Assembly: GCA_025602905.1 (NCBI GenBank)
Contig: JAHLKI010000020.1
Coordinates: 372,001 to 436,000 of the forward strand
DNA length: 64,000 nucleotides
Direction of reading: 5' to 3'
Source of the DNA: Phlyctochytrium arcticum
Taxonomy: Eukaryota; Chytridiomycota; Chytridiomycetes; Chytridiales; Chytridiaceae
The notes under the pieces are model-generated. The model was not told the DNA's origin. It did no database searches and saw only the letters and a list, made by a program, of their open reading frames with translations. The position numbers were made by a program, and so were the translations under genes. Positions 10,636 to 24,487 of the stretch are shown piece after piece; position 1 is the stretch's first letter, and each line of letters begins with the position of its first letter.

Positions 10636-13600
10636 ATGAGTGCATCAGGTGGAGCCGCGGCTGAGACTGTGTCGACGGGGCCGACGCCATTAAACCGTGA
10701 AGCGCGTAATACCAGCGGAATCAGCATCGGAGCTCGCAAAGGAAGTATGAAGGAGTTGGTGGATGACGAAAGCAGCCGATGGAAACAGACTCTGGAGGGT
10801 GTTATTGACTCAGTGAGTCACTGCATGAAGAGGGAGTACCCCTCTACCTGTTCTAATGAAGAATCTGCATTCATTTGTAGGTTGTGTCAATCCGATTTAT
10901 TGTTACGCGAAATTTTGACACGTGGCAAGTCGGTTCTTACACGGCGGTGAGCAGGCTTTCTGAAAGTCTCATTGAAATTGATTTGTCTGAGCATTATTGC
11001 CATAGACTGGATTCATTGTGGATGTCGAAAATGGAATTATTCTAACAAATAAGCATGTGGTAACTGGTAAGGTAGGCCTAGCGCTGTTTTCTGGATCAAG
11101 TGCTGACAAGCTGTGGTAGATGCCCCGTTTGTGGGAAAAGTCTGCTTTCGAAATTCAGAAGAAGTCGCGGCATGGCCTGCTTGGCGAGATCCTGTCCACG
11201 ATTTCGGTAGGACATATTCTTCCAGCTATCGCATGCTACCAGCAAAGATCTCTTATTATTTCTGAAAAGGTTTTCTTCGCTTTGATAAATCCAGGGTTAA
11301 ATTTATGAAGTTGTCTGCTATCCCGCTCGAGCCAGATGCTGCGCGAGTTGGGCTGTCAGTTCGTGTTCCTGGCTCGGACGCCGGGGAGAAACTGGCCGTG
11401 TTACAGGGAATTATTGCCCGAATTGACCGGCCCGCCGCTAATTACGGAACGGGAACATATTGCGACTTCAATACCTTTTATATTCAGGCTTCAGCGAACA
11501 CATCGGGTGGATCGAGTGGATCACCCGTAGTGGATGTGGATGGGAAAGCAGTGGCATTAAATGCGGGCGGATCCACGCATGCAGCATCCAGTTTCTTTCT
11601 GCCATTACATCGTGTGAAAAGAGCTTTATCTCTGCTCCAACAAAACAAGCCTATTCCGCGCGGAACACTCCAAATCGAGTTCGTACAGAAACAATACGAC
11701 GAAGCGCGCCGTTTAGGCCTGCCCGTCGAGTTTGAGATGAAATTTCGAGACAAATCTCCTGAACTAGGTGGTTTACTTGCCGTCAAGAATATTATTCCCG
11801 GTGGCCCAGCTGATGGAATCCTATTTTCGGGCGATTTGTTGATCAACATTGGAGACCGACCGGTCAATCATTTTGTCGAACTAGCTGAAATTTTGGATAA
11901 CGCATCCGCTGTGTGGGATGAGAATAATTATCAGCTCCCGGAAGATAAGCGCCCCACTCTGAAATTGACTGTGTTTCGAAACAAAGAATTCATCGAGGTG
12001 GAGGTACCGGTTGACTCCCTTCACCGTGTTACCCCCGACCGCTATGTCGAGATTGGCGGATCCATTGTCCATTCGCTCAGCTACCAGCTTGCTCGTTCAT
12101 ACCTACATCCCGTAGGAGGAATTTTTGTTGCTGATGCTGGACACATGCTTGGAGTGGCTGGCGTTCCGGCCTACAGCATTGTTACCTCTATTGCACATAA
12201 AAAGGTCGATACGATTGAGGCCTTCATTGAGGTCATGAAAGACTTGCCGACAGGAAAACGCGTACCAGTTCGGTACTACTCTCTGGCCAAGAAAAATGTG
12301 GAAGTGGTCAAAATTGCGGTGGTTGAAAATAAATGGGGCCGATTCAGAATGGCTATACGTGATGGTAGGTATCATGTACCCTTTTTCTGATGGTACAGCA
12401 GAACTAAGATTGGGTTGATAGACCCTGCGGGCATCTGGTCATACACCGATTTGCCCACCACTTCCAAACCGCTTCTCCCAGCTCCTCGCACCGCATCTTA
12501 TGTCCATATCAATCCAGCGAAAAATCGTCACAGCAAAATCGCAAACAGTGTCATGCCTTCGCTGTGTGTTGTTGAAACTCACGCTCCCTTTGGAATTGAC
12601 GGACACAATTCCAAATGGTCTGACGGCGTTGGATTGGTGGTCGACCACCAGGTTGGTCTAGTGCTGGTTGACCGAGCAACCGTTCCCACGTCCCTGGGCC
12701 GCTTGTTTGTGACGTTTGCCAACAATCTCGTTGCCCCGGCGAAAATCGTTTGGATGCACCCACTCCACAATATCGTATTTGTCCGGTATGATCGATCATT
12801 CTTGTCTGCTACAGCCGGGCAGCGCCGGGCCAGTTTACCTCAACCTCCCCTGCCGGTAAAAGCAATCGAGCCATCACCTTTGCCTGCCATGACCTCGGGG
12901 GACGAGATTCACCTCGTTACTATCAACGTCATCACCGTAAGTCAAATTCATCTTGATTTGCCAGTGGGCAAAATAACCTAATTATTTTACGATAGCATAT
13001 TCCCAGGGTTCAAACGACTCATGTCAAAGCCAAGGGTTACTTTATGTTTGGCGATACTTCCCCGCCCAAGCCACGGACCATGAATTGGGATGATGCCGTC
13101 ACGTAAGTCTTGGCCCAAACGAGGTTGCACACCCCGCAACTGAGTTGTACGATATTTAGTCTACAAAAGCCCATGTGCGAGGAAGCTGGTGTACTGGTTG
13201 ATGAACATGGCCGTGCTCGAGGTGCTTGGCTCGTCTCCCCTGAAAGTAACAGCTATCTCGGGGTCGGCATGGAAGCTGGCAGCGAGGTCCAGCCAATCCT
13301 TGCCGCTTTACGGGACCGGGAAGGCCAACGAGAATACAATGATGATCCGGCCAAAGGTATACCGTTGCCGCTACTGCGCTGTGTGGACGTAGAGTTGACC
13401 GAGACATACTTCTGGAAGGTGGGCATTATGTACATACGTGCAATGAGAAGAATATCTGACCATGTCATCTGCACGTAGGCGCGCGAACTGGGACTATCTG
13501 AGCGATGGATTCACGACATCACCATGGCACGAGCCGAAGAGCTCAGCGGGGAAGTAGAAACCCCAGCGGAACTGCAGCAGGTTGCGGAAACAGAGTTAGG

Positions 13601-14532
13601 CGGGGTTGTGGGCGGTGACAAGTACACGGTAGGCCCTATAGAATCGCTTACAAAAGTGAGGTGCTCACTCTCTATGATATTATTTTCTTCAGGTTATAAC
13701 TGTACGCCGTGTGCCCGCTGTTACCGGGCGTGAAGATGACGAGTCCAAGTTGAAGGAAGGTGACCTGATTCTCGCTGCTGATGGCCGCCCAATTACCTCC
13801 ATGAGGGGCCCTCTCATGGATATCGTCGTTCCCAAACAAACGGCAGACATTAAAGCACCTGCTCCTCTCACCATCACAATCCTACGGGAAGGTGAAGAAC
13901 GCGACTTGATTGTGCCCCGCATTCTCCTCCCTGGAGCACCCGCTGTAGACGTAGTACAGTGGGGAGGCGCAATCTTCCAAACCCCGCATCGAAGTCTATT
14001 CTTCCATGTCAAACGAATCCCCAAAGGTGTATACATCTCGTTGCTCTACTCCGGCTCTCCAGCGCAGCGCGATCATCTGTCGGCTTGCTGGTTCGTGGTT
14101 GAAGTTGTAAGTGATACTTGCGCGAGCGACCTTTTGCGATTGCGTAGTTCCGCGACTAGAGTGCTCGGAAAACTGACGGATGTTATTTCGATATAGGATG
14201 GCAAACGAATTTCCAATCTCGACGACTTCCTTGAGGCCGTTGAAGGCCGTGATTGGCAGACTTCCGTACCAATGGTAAACCCTATTTCGGATGGATGGAA
14301 TGATGACGCAGTTAGCACTATCCAGCGACAACAGGCCCTCGATACCACCACCACAACATTGGTTACTCCTATAGCCACCGAAGAGGGAGAGCAGGTCATC
14401 AAATCAACAGTCACGCGTAGTTTTAGGTTTAGGCTGGTCAGTTTGGAGCAGGTACACAAGGTAGTGACGGTTGACATGGATTTGGCCAGCAAAAACTACT
14501 GGCCTACTTGGCGGTGTGTGGTCAAGGGGTAG
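10636..14532 (+). CDS. NMA111: Nma111-type HtrA-like serine protease
   Basis: This is a nuclear HtrA/DegP-like protease; the yeast family member processes the IAP Bir1 and promotes apoptosis-like death. Early exons are 10636-10812, 10881-10946, 11006-11066, 11120-11206 and 11270 to about 12368; further exons follow to the stop at 14530-14532. The triad is visible: His in TNKHVV (11054), Asp in DPVHDFG (11200) and Ser in GGSSGSPV (about 11515). Downstream come PDZ-like segments (LAVKNIIPGGPADGILFSGD and a second at about 13700-13990 with DLILAADGRPI) and the degenerate second protease half (VLVDRATVPTSLGRLFVTF, HPLHNIVFVRYD) typical of Nma111. The terminus, DLASKNYWPTW, matches the family end. 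The ATG at 10636 precedes the conserved WKQTLEGVIDSVVSIRF start of the protease domain. The intron near 12369-12400 would be unusually short, so that junction is uncertain. Confidence 0.9.
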
Positions 14533-15004
14533 CTGTACACATTTGTAACATCGTTTTGGTTAATAAAAATGATGATATCTCCAATCACGGAGGAGAATAT
14601 ATTGATTGCGATTTGCCCTGCTTTCTGGCATCATCAGAGTGTCTCTTCAGAGTGTCTCTTCAGAGTGTCTCTTCAGAGTGTCTCTTCATCTCACCAAAGC
14701 TAGCAAGGATGCAACAAGGATGCAACCTTAGCCCCTTCGTTGGACAACAATGGCACGATGAAATGGAGTGATTGAATCTCATTGTATTTTACAAAAACAT
14801 TGAGCGTGCTAAGCCATAACTATCTTGTCAATAATAAGTATGGAGAGCAATCCGAGTTGCAAAACTGGCACGAGAAGTTCACTGAGGTAGAGACTGAGGT
14901 AGATTCCATAACTTTCATTCCTTCCGCGCTGATGAATCCACAACACCCTGGCGCGACTTCAAAGTTATGGAAAACGAACCAAACGAGTCAGCAATTCCAA
15001 CAAT
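14533..15004. other. Convergent 3' intergenic region
   Basis: This lies between the stops of the NMA111-like gene (plus) and the Dhh1-like gene (minus). It holds the 13-bp tandem repeat listed separately and AT-rich sequence with AATAAAA near 14562, a likely polyadenylation signal. I see no gene. Confidence 0.5.
14635..14687. repeat. Four tandem copies of a 13-bp unit
   Basis: CAGAGTGTCTCTT is repeated four times without visible mismatch about 100 bp downstream of the NMA111-like stop codon. Confidence 0.9.
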
Positions 15005-16575
<1,571 letters not shown>

Positions 16576-17292
16576 GGTTGCCTTTGGTACGGAGGTCAAA
16601 AAAAATGCTGGTTGCGCGGGAAGGGTATTTGCGTAGGATGCCCGATGGAAAGAATGGGCTAGATTGGCAACTGAAATTTGACTCGCAAATGGACTTGCCG
16701 CTTGGGAACTTGAATGATATGGTAGATAATGGGAGCAACCAATTTGTTAGACTTGATCGTATGTACAAGGTACAGCAAGCGCCAGTAAAAATCCGATATA
16801 AAGAAGTTGTCTCTGAATGGCCCCGTTTGATATAGTAGAAGAAGGCCGCTTGGAGTCTGGGTATGAACTGGCTATGAAAAATCCGCCGACTTGGAAAACG
16901 GAAAATAATGGGCTATCGATTGCTTTTGCCTTGCTGTAATCGCTTGGCTGACGTGTTATGATGTGTAGAATGGGGAACCAGTTATAGGGTCACAGTTAGG
17001 CGAGTCTACGACGGATTGCAGCGGGACGAAAGAAGAGGCGTGTGTTTGTAGTGCTTCACTGCAGGTATAGGACGGATGTAGTTGTTGCTAGAAGGAGAAT
17101 CGCTGTTCGTCTTTGCGTCTTTGCCAACCTTGCAGAGCGAAAGCCAACCCTACGCCCCTGCGCCACGTTAGGCGCGCGACGGCGAACTTGGTTGTTGGTC
17201 ATCAGCGCCTCCAGGCTCCAGGCTCAAGAGCTTTGGGACTTTGGAGCAGCATCTTTAGTACAATCTTGATACATGCACATTTTTGGGAGATC
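16576..17292. promoter_or_regulatory. Divergent promoter region, DHH1-like / MDM1-like
   Basis: About 0.7 kb lies between two divergent start codons. I see no gene and no clear TATA box. A GCTCCAGG doublet occurs near 17215. Confidence 0.45.
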
Positions 17293-20200
17293 ATGAATAG
17301 AATGGGTGATACGCCAGCTGAGAAGGACTCCACGGGCAAGCTTTTGGATCAGGAATTGATACAAGATCCGCCGGTACCCTCCCAAGAGAGCGACACTGAG
17401 CCTGCCAACTTCTTGTCCGCCACAGCTCGTCGTGTTTGGAGAGAGCCCCGAGCAACCTGGAGGACATCCATCACAACCCGTTTGCCATTTTTGGAACCAT
17501 TGTGGGCAACTTCCGAGTCGGTAGTAAGCACTTTGCCGGAAGGTTGGGCAGAAAAGCTTCCACTACTACTGCTTGGATTTCTTTTTTCACCCCGTATATT
17601 TGTGTTTGCAAGCGCTTTCGCTACTGTTGCCGCCTTTGGATATGTTGCTGGTTCGACAGCCTCAAAGCAACTATCGTCTTTTAGACGACCTTCTATAGAT
17701 ACGTCAAGTGGAGGTCAGACTGAGGTGGGAATATTGTTCAAATCACGGAATCATCTCATTGACCATTACCTCAGTTCACTCAGGATGACAGTCTTCGGGA
17801 TTTAAGCATCCCGCCAGTCATTTCTTCTGCGTTGAATGGGTTTATTAATCACATTGTGCGGGATTTCGTCAACAACTGGTATCAGAACATCAATCACTCA
17901 AAAAGCTCGGATTTTCCCGATGCCGTCTTTACAACTTTGCGCCATTCCCTTTTAAAGCTGGGTGTATGTGCGAAAGATGTACGCGTAGCTTCTCTGTCAC
18001 TCCCAATTTATCAGTCGGTAGTCGAGCATATGGTGGGTATACTTTGTATCACACACGCAGCGAGTTACTCATCGGGTATATTCATGATAGCGTGAGTACC
18101 GTAATTTTGAAAAAAGCTCTTTACCCCTGGATGAATACCTGGCCGGCAATGCTATTTCTCCCTTTCACAAGTTGAGGGAACGTACAGATATAATAAATCA
18201 CATTCGCGCTCTTTCCATGCAATTGACGGTTGAGATTCTCCCCCGAGCGGAACGGTCGAGTCCTATGGTCTTCAACTTTGTACACGAAGTGCTGGCCACT
18301 TCCGTTCTACTACCCATTGTAGATATGTGCAGCGATAGTGACTGGATCAATCGACAAATGATCGCGTACTTGCAGAAGAAGGAGGCCAAAGTGACAGCAA
18401 AACATCTGGCGGCGCAGGAGATTTCCAAGGAATCGCCATATGAAGGTGATCACATTTACGTTAAGGGTACGAATAAGTCGTTCACTCTGGTGTTAATGCG
18501 TGGTACTTATTTGAATGACAGTTCTCGAGGCGCGAGGACTGCCTGTGATCGATGCAAGTGAAGTTTATTGTACCTTACTGTGTGGAGTTCAAACGCAAAA
18601 GACCAAGAAGGTGCAGGCTGTAGCAACGCCCGTTTGGCTCGCAGAAGCGCGCTTGTACGTTCGGCAATCTCAATTTTCATCCGTGTGCGGCCATGGTCTT
18701 AATCGTTGTTTCCTACAGTGAGCCACCATGTTCCCAAAAAGGAGGTAGCTTAGAAGGCGTCGTGGTTGACATAATGTCAGCAAAAATGATACGCGGTCCG
18801 TAAATCTGTTTATCATGGGCCCTAAAGCATTCATCGCTAATATTGCTCTTCCAGATGATGTCGTAGGAAGTGTTTATTTACCCTTAGCGGCTCTTCCCAA
18901 AAACAAATTCGTTAGAAAGTGGTTCAGTATTGACACTGCGGAATCCAAATATCGAGGAGTAAACAATGCCGAATTATTGTTGGAAGCCATGAACATTTCT
19001 CCCGTCTTAGAACACTCAAAGTCAGAAGTGAATGAGTCTATGGCGAGGGCGTTGCGGGACCCAGAGGCAACCTCGACAGATGACATTCTGTTACGATCGG
19101 AAGGGCTAGTAGAGTTCATGCAATACATGGAAAGCATACACGCCTCCGATTACGTTCAGTTGTACGTGATGATTGATTCGTTTCGCCGATTTTCCACACT
19201 AGAAGGGGGGCAGGGTCAAGATTCTGCTCTCAAAGACGATGCTTTGGTCATTGTAGATACTTTTTTCCCGATGGAAGGGCCCTCAAAAATTACCTTGCTT
19301 GACTCACAAGTTGTTGCAAGTACACGAGACCGGATTGTCAAGGGGCCGACCACCGAATGCCTAATACCATTACAAGACGCTCTTAAACGAGTCATACACA
19401 AGCGATTTTTGGATGGATACAAGCAAAGCAAGTTTTTCCAGCAGTATCTAGAGGATATTGGACATGTTGCAGCAGCTTTCGATCCCCCTAAAACTTCCAT
19501 CGTTTCATCCGAGACCGCAACAGTAGCTGAAATATTGGAACTCGAACAGCCCCCAATAGCATTGCCAGCTTCATCCCCAAGAAACGCACCCTCTTCACCC
19601 ACACAGCAACCATCATCTCCCACCAAACAGTCCTCTCCTACCAGGAGCGTAGACAGTCACACCAATTCCCCCAGCAACGCCTCTCCTGTATCAGTAACGG
19701 CTTCTTTTGATCAAAACCATGACGGTGCTATGAAGCATAGCGAATCAGAGGACGTTGAATCCAAAGACATAGAGTCCGAAGACCCTAATGATCTTCCTAG
19801 TCGGTCTCTTGAAGCCGCTGCTAACGCCCTTGATAGCTTGGGAAGGAAAGACGAAAACTATCTGGATGACGTGAAAGCAGCAATTGATTCGCTGCGAGAA
19901 CAAATTTGCATCTTGGACTCTATGATGCGTCAACTGGATAGCCCTGAAAAGTTGTCGGAATTGGCCAATTCAAAGCTTCAACTACAGGCTCAAGTTGAGG
20001 AATTGGCAGATATGGTGGCGCAAGAAGAGAAACGGCACAAAGGTCAAAATGTCATGAATTTGCATAATGTTAAAGTGAATATAATGGACATGACGGCACC
20101 GGAAAAGGACGACAAAATCATTTTCAATTTTGCGGGAAACACACACCTGAAAAGCACCATTTATATGGTGCAAATCGAAAGAATGGACGGAACTGGAGGA

Positions 20201-21418
20201 TGGATGGTATCCAAATCATACTTTGACTTTCTCGCCCTACATGATCAGCTTTTGGAGTCATTTGAGCAAACTCGGGCGTCAAATTTTCCAGTCAAAACTA
20301 GGATCAATGGGGCCAAAGCGCGTGAAACTTTGGGTCAGGATTTGGAGCGTTGGTTGAATCAGTTACTTCCTGAATCAGGAATTAACGAGTTTCCTGCAAT
20401 GCAAGAATTTTTGAAGCCTGAAAATCTGCGATTGCAAGAGGTGTCTGCTCCCTCAGTAGCAACAGGAGCAAAAATGCTGGGAAGTTTGAGGACCGCCGGG
20501 TCGCTTTTGCGCAAAGTGGCCGTAGTTACACCTATGCGTGCTGCGAATTTCGTAGCGACAGAGGTTAACGCTGCTGTTACTGGAGTTGCTCAAGGGATGA
20601 AGAAAGGGGACCTCTCGTCTCCGAAAATTACACGCAAGGTTCCGACCTCTGTTTCTGTCTCATCATCGCTGGCTGGACAGTCAGGTGATATCGACTCATT
20701 GCTTGTGCCAGCGCGCGGCTCTTCTCTTGATGATCTACCTGCAGCCATTTTGGACAAACCCATAGAAGGCGCAAATGGTAGACCATCAGAGCAGTCGGAA
20801 ACTCCAGAACCTCGCGATGTAGGCGATGTACTAGCGGATAGCACGTCAAGAAGCCCAGCCTCCACATTAACCTCGTCCCGTTTCGAAGGTGAGCTTGACG
20901 AGAAGAATCCGGCTCTATCAGACTCAGAACTGGAGTTGGTTCTCGACTGCGTGTTTGGAGTCATTGAGGAAGCATTCCAACTTTCAGACCCGGACCAGTG
21001 GCTGAGGCAAAAAGGTCTCCATATGATCAAAACCATCCTACGAAGGACGTATGGAACTACCATTAGTGCGAGTATCCAAAAACGTCTAACGGCGGTCCGA
21101 TCCCCCAAGAGCGTAGCATCATATATCGAATCACTAGACAAATCGTTATGGCCAGATGACAAGTGGTATTCCACAACGTCGCCAGATCAACTGCCACAAC
21201 CACCCCGAACTGAGGAGCAAATAGCCGACACCAAGTTGGAAGCTAAACACCTATTTCTGCACTCTGGACTAGTCGACACTTTATCCCGGGTAGTTGGCAA
21301 GTACAACACGGTGGCTGGGCAAACCAGGATATTCAATATGTTGCAACATACGGAGCTAAATAGGCGACTAGTTACCTTAGTTTTAGACCGTATGGTGAGA
21401 AGTCTTCTAGGGCGCTGA
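17293..21418 (+). CDS. Mdm1-like PXA-C2-RGS-PX-Nexin_C membrane protein
   Basis: This is a sorting-nexin-family protein of the SNX13/14/25 and yeast Mdm1 class, which anchor in the ER and contact lipid droplets or vacuole. The start ATG at 17293 gives a short soluble N-terminus and then a hydrophobic hairpin-like segment (LPLLLLGFLFSPRIFVFASAF). The PXA domain follows from about 17830 to 18440 (NGFINHIVRDFVNNWY, LREYRTDII-like text, FVHEVLATSVLLPIVDM). Exons at about 18520-18960 read as a C2 domain (VLEARGLPVIDASEVYC, QTQKTKK, GSVYLPLAAL, VRKWFSI). An RGS domain spans about 19080-19480 (LVEFMQYMESIHASDYVQLY to FFQQYLEDIGHV). Ser/Pro-rich linkers and a coiled coil precede the PX domain (20110-20440, IYMVQIERMDG, WMVSKSYFDFLALHDQL), and Nexin_C ends the protein. 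The C2 domain is not part of the usual family layout. Splice borders before 18815 are approximate. Confidence 0.85.
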
Positions 21419-21567
21419 TAGAAACTCAGATGTAATAAAATTGGATTTTGGAAATTCAAACTGCCAAATTGACAAGTCTGCAACTGTGCCACAAAATATT
21501 GACGGGGGACAAAAATCGTCCAAAACTCCAAAACACTTGAAGGCAAAGACGAGCGACAAAAGCCAAA

Positions 21568-24072
21568 ATGCCCCCTAAGAAGAACAAGAAGAAGCCTCAG
21601 AAGGATGATTGGAACTCTGATGAGGATATTAAACACGACGTCCTAGCTAAAGGCGCGGGCAGCGACGACGACGAGCAGGTCTGTACTCTCTGTTTGTTTT
21701 TATTCCTGAGTAATTGTGCTAAAAGAATCCCATAGATCCCCGAGGAGCCTGCAAAGAATGGAAAGGCAAAAGGCGGTAAAAAAGGGAATACAAAGGCAGT
21801 AAAGAATGCGTTTGCCCTCCTAAATGCGGGAGAGGAAGACGATAACGAGACAGACTCGGTTGCTAATTCACTGGAAGGACTTGACCTGTCTGATACTGAG
21901 GCACCAAAACGAAGCAGCAAGAAGGGCGCTAAGAAAAGCAGCAAGTCAAAAAAAGCCCAATCAGATGAGGAAAGTGAAGAGGAGGAACCAGTAAGCCAGT
22001 CTAAAAAATCAAAAAAGTCTGGTAACAGCGACAGCAAGCCATCGACGCCTGTTGCCAACTCAGATGAAGAACAAGAGACTGGTGGAAAACCCAAGCGTAC
22101 GAGGAAGACTCGAGAGGAGCGAAAAAAGGAGAAGGGTGGCAAAAAGGAGAAGAAGGCGGTAACAACTGATCTTACAGACGAGGAAGACGTTATCGTCGAC
22201 GATGACCGCCGCAGTACTCCCGGAGCATATAGTTATGCATCGGGTCAGGCCTTAGGGCCAGAAGGAACAAACCCAGCGGATGCAATTGCGGTAACGGGAA
22301 ACTTGCTCTCTCCTCCGAATTCCCGCGACCTTCAAGTAGACAAACTGACTGTACAAGCGTTTGGTAAATTGCTTATCAAAGATTCTGAGCTATCTTTGAT
22401 CAACGGCAGACGCTACGGTTTGATTGCACCTAACGGTTCCGGAAAGTCAACGCTTCTACATGCGATTGCCTGCGGCTTGCTCCCAATGCCGCGGTCGTTG
22501 GATGTTTACCTATTGGATCGTGAATTTGGGCCTACCGAGATGACATCTATAGAAGCCGTTTTGGAAATTACGGAACGAGAGCACCAGCATTTGATGGATG
22601 AGATGACGGAATTGCTGGGAAATCCTGACAAGCATGCCGTCCGGCTGGACACTATTCAGACTCGTTTGGCCGAGATGGAGACACAAGGTGCTGACCGGAG
22701 AGCCATGGAGATCTTGACGGGCTTAGGATTTACAGATGCTTTGATTCAAACCAAAACCAAGGATCTATCCGGTGGCTGGCGTATGCGAATTTCTCTTGCC
22801 CGGATCCTCTTTGTGAAGCCTACTTTGATGTTGCTAGATGAACCGACAAATCACCTTGACTTGGAAGCTGTAGTCTGGTTGGAAGATTATCTCCTGCACA
22901 ATTTGGAGGGTAGGAAGATGCTTATTGACCGTGTTTGTTATGTTAGAAAAATATCTAAAATTCTTCTTTGTAGGACACACATTGGTTATGACGTCCCATT
23001 CACAAGACACGCTGAACGAAATTTGTACCGACATTATTCATCTGTATCATCAGCATTTAGATCATTATCCAGGAAATTACAACACCTTCACCCAAGTTCG
23101 TGCTGAAAAGGACATTTTGCTGAAGAAGCGTGCACGTGTGCAGGAAAAGCAGATGGCAAAGATAAAGGAAAACTTGAGCAAAACCGGATCAAAACAACAA
23201 ACCCAAGCCAAGAACAAAGTGAAGGCAATGGAGAAGCGCGATGAGAAGGACAAGGAGAAGAATAAGGCTTTGGAAGAGGAATTAGTCTACGACAAGCCGC
23301 TCTCTCTCCGATTTTCCGATTGTGGCAGGGGTCTACCACCCCCGGTTTTAAAATTCCGAGATGTCAGTTTCAACTACCCCGGTGGACGACAATTGTTTCA
23401 CGACTTGAACTTTGGTATCGATCTGGACTCCCGTATTGCTCTTGTTGGACCGAACGGTGCGGGTAAATCAACCTTGCTCAAACTTATGCTGGGACACCTT
23501 CAACCGACAGAGGGAACCATCACGCGGAATCACCACTTGCGAATTGCGCAATTTCATCAACATATGGGTGATCAGTTGGACATGGACAAAAGCGCTGTTG
23601 GCTGGCTTTGTGAGCAATTCAAGGACTGGCGAGATCAAGACATGCGGCGGGAGGTCGGCCGTTACGGGCTTACTGGTAAAAGCCAAGTGATTCCCATGCG
23701 ACAATTGAGTGATGGACAGCGACGGCGCGTGATTTTCGCATACCTTGGCCTGCGAACTCCTCATATGTTCTTGATGGATGAACCAACCAATGCCCTTGAT
23801 ATCGAAACTATCGACGCATTGGCAGAAGCAATTAACGAATATGATGGAGGGGTGATTTTCATTACTCACGTAAGTGCGCCATTCATCAGCGTTTACAAGT
23901 GCTATTGTCAATATATTGTTTCTTTCAGGACTTTCGACTGATTGACCAGGTCGCTAATGAGATCTGGATTGTTCATGATGGTGAAGTTGAGGAATTTGAG
24001 GGTAATATCCATGACTACAAGGCAAGACTCAAGGAGAAGTACGCTGCCATCCGGGAAGCTGCTCTTCCATAG
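21568..24072 (+). CDS. ABCF-family ATPase (GCN20/ABCF-like)
   Basis: Exons 21568-21678, 21736-22909, 22974-23869 and 23929-24072 give about 774 aa. The first ~220 residues are a charged Lys/Glu/Ser-rich extension. Two ABC cassettes follow with no membrane segment. Cassette 1 has Walker A GLIAPNGSGKSTLL, signature LSGGWRMRISLARIL and Walker B LMLLDEPTNHLD. Cassette 2 has GPNGAGKSTLL, LSDGQRRRVIFAYL and MFLMDEPTNALD. A Lys-rich linker (KKRARVQEKQMAKIKENL) separates them, as in ABCF proteins. ABCF proteins act on ribosomes; GCN20 works with GCN1 to activate the kinase GCN2 in amino-acid starvation, while ABCF1 types bind eIF2. The VTGNLLSPPNSRDLQVDKLTV entry and the long charged N-terminus look closer to ABCF1/plant GCN4 types than to yeast Gcn20, but subfamily is not settled. 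Confidence 0.9.
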
Positions 24073-24487
24073 ATATTATCTCGGCCAAACACACACATTA
24101 ATTATACATTCTGTAACTATTCATTATGCATTACAGTTATTGTTGAGAACCAGCAACGGTTCAGAACAGGCTGATGTGAGACTTGGCAGTGACTTTGCTG
24201 ATTCCTTGATTCCATGAATTGCACAGCCACACACGGGCTCATCAACGCGTCTCGCCTCTCGCACCTCTCACGCTCCACAACTTCTCAGGCTTCTCCGACA
24301 TTTCACCAACCAATTCCTTCATCAATATCCGAAATTACAGAAACAGAAACAGCTTGCGACACTCTTTTTATATGTGAGAGAAGCATAAGAGAACTCTCAC
24401 CTAACTTGCCTGGACTTCCACCGTAAACAACTCCTGGGAGCGAATAGTTACTTTAGTTTTGGACAAGGAGGCGTTGGCGGAACTTTT
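24073..24487. promoter_or_regulatory. Intergenic region, ABCF to EDR1-like gene
   Basis: This 0.4-kb stretch holds the ABCF 3' end and the probable promoter or 5' leader of the EDR1-like gene. A 70-codon open frame from 24214 is Ser/Thr-rich, resembles nothing and is not needed for the downstream gene. Confidence 0.4.
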
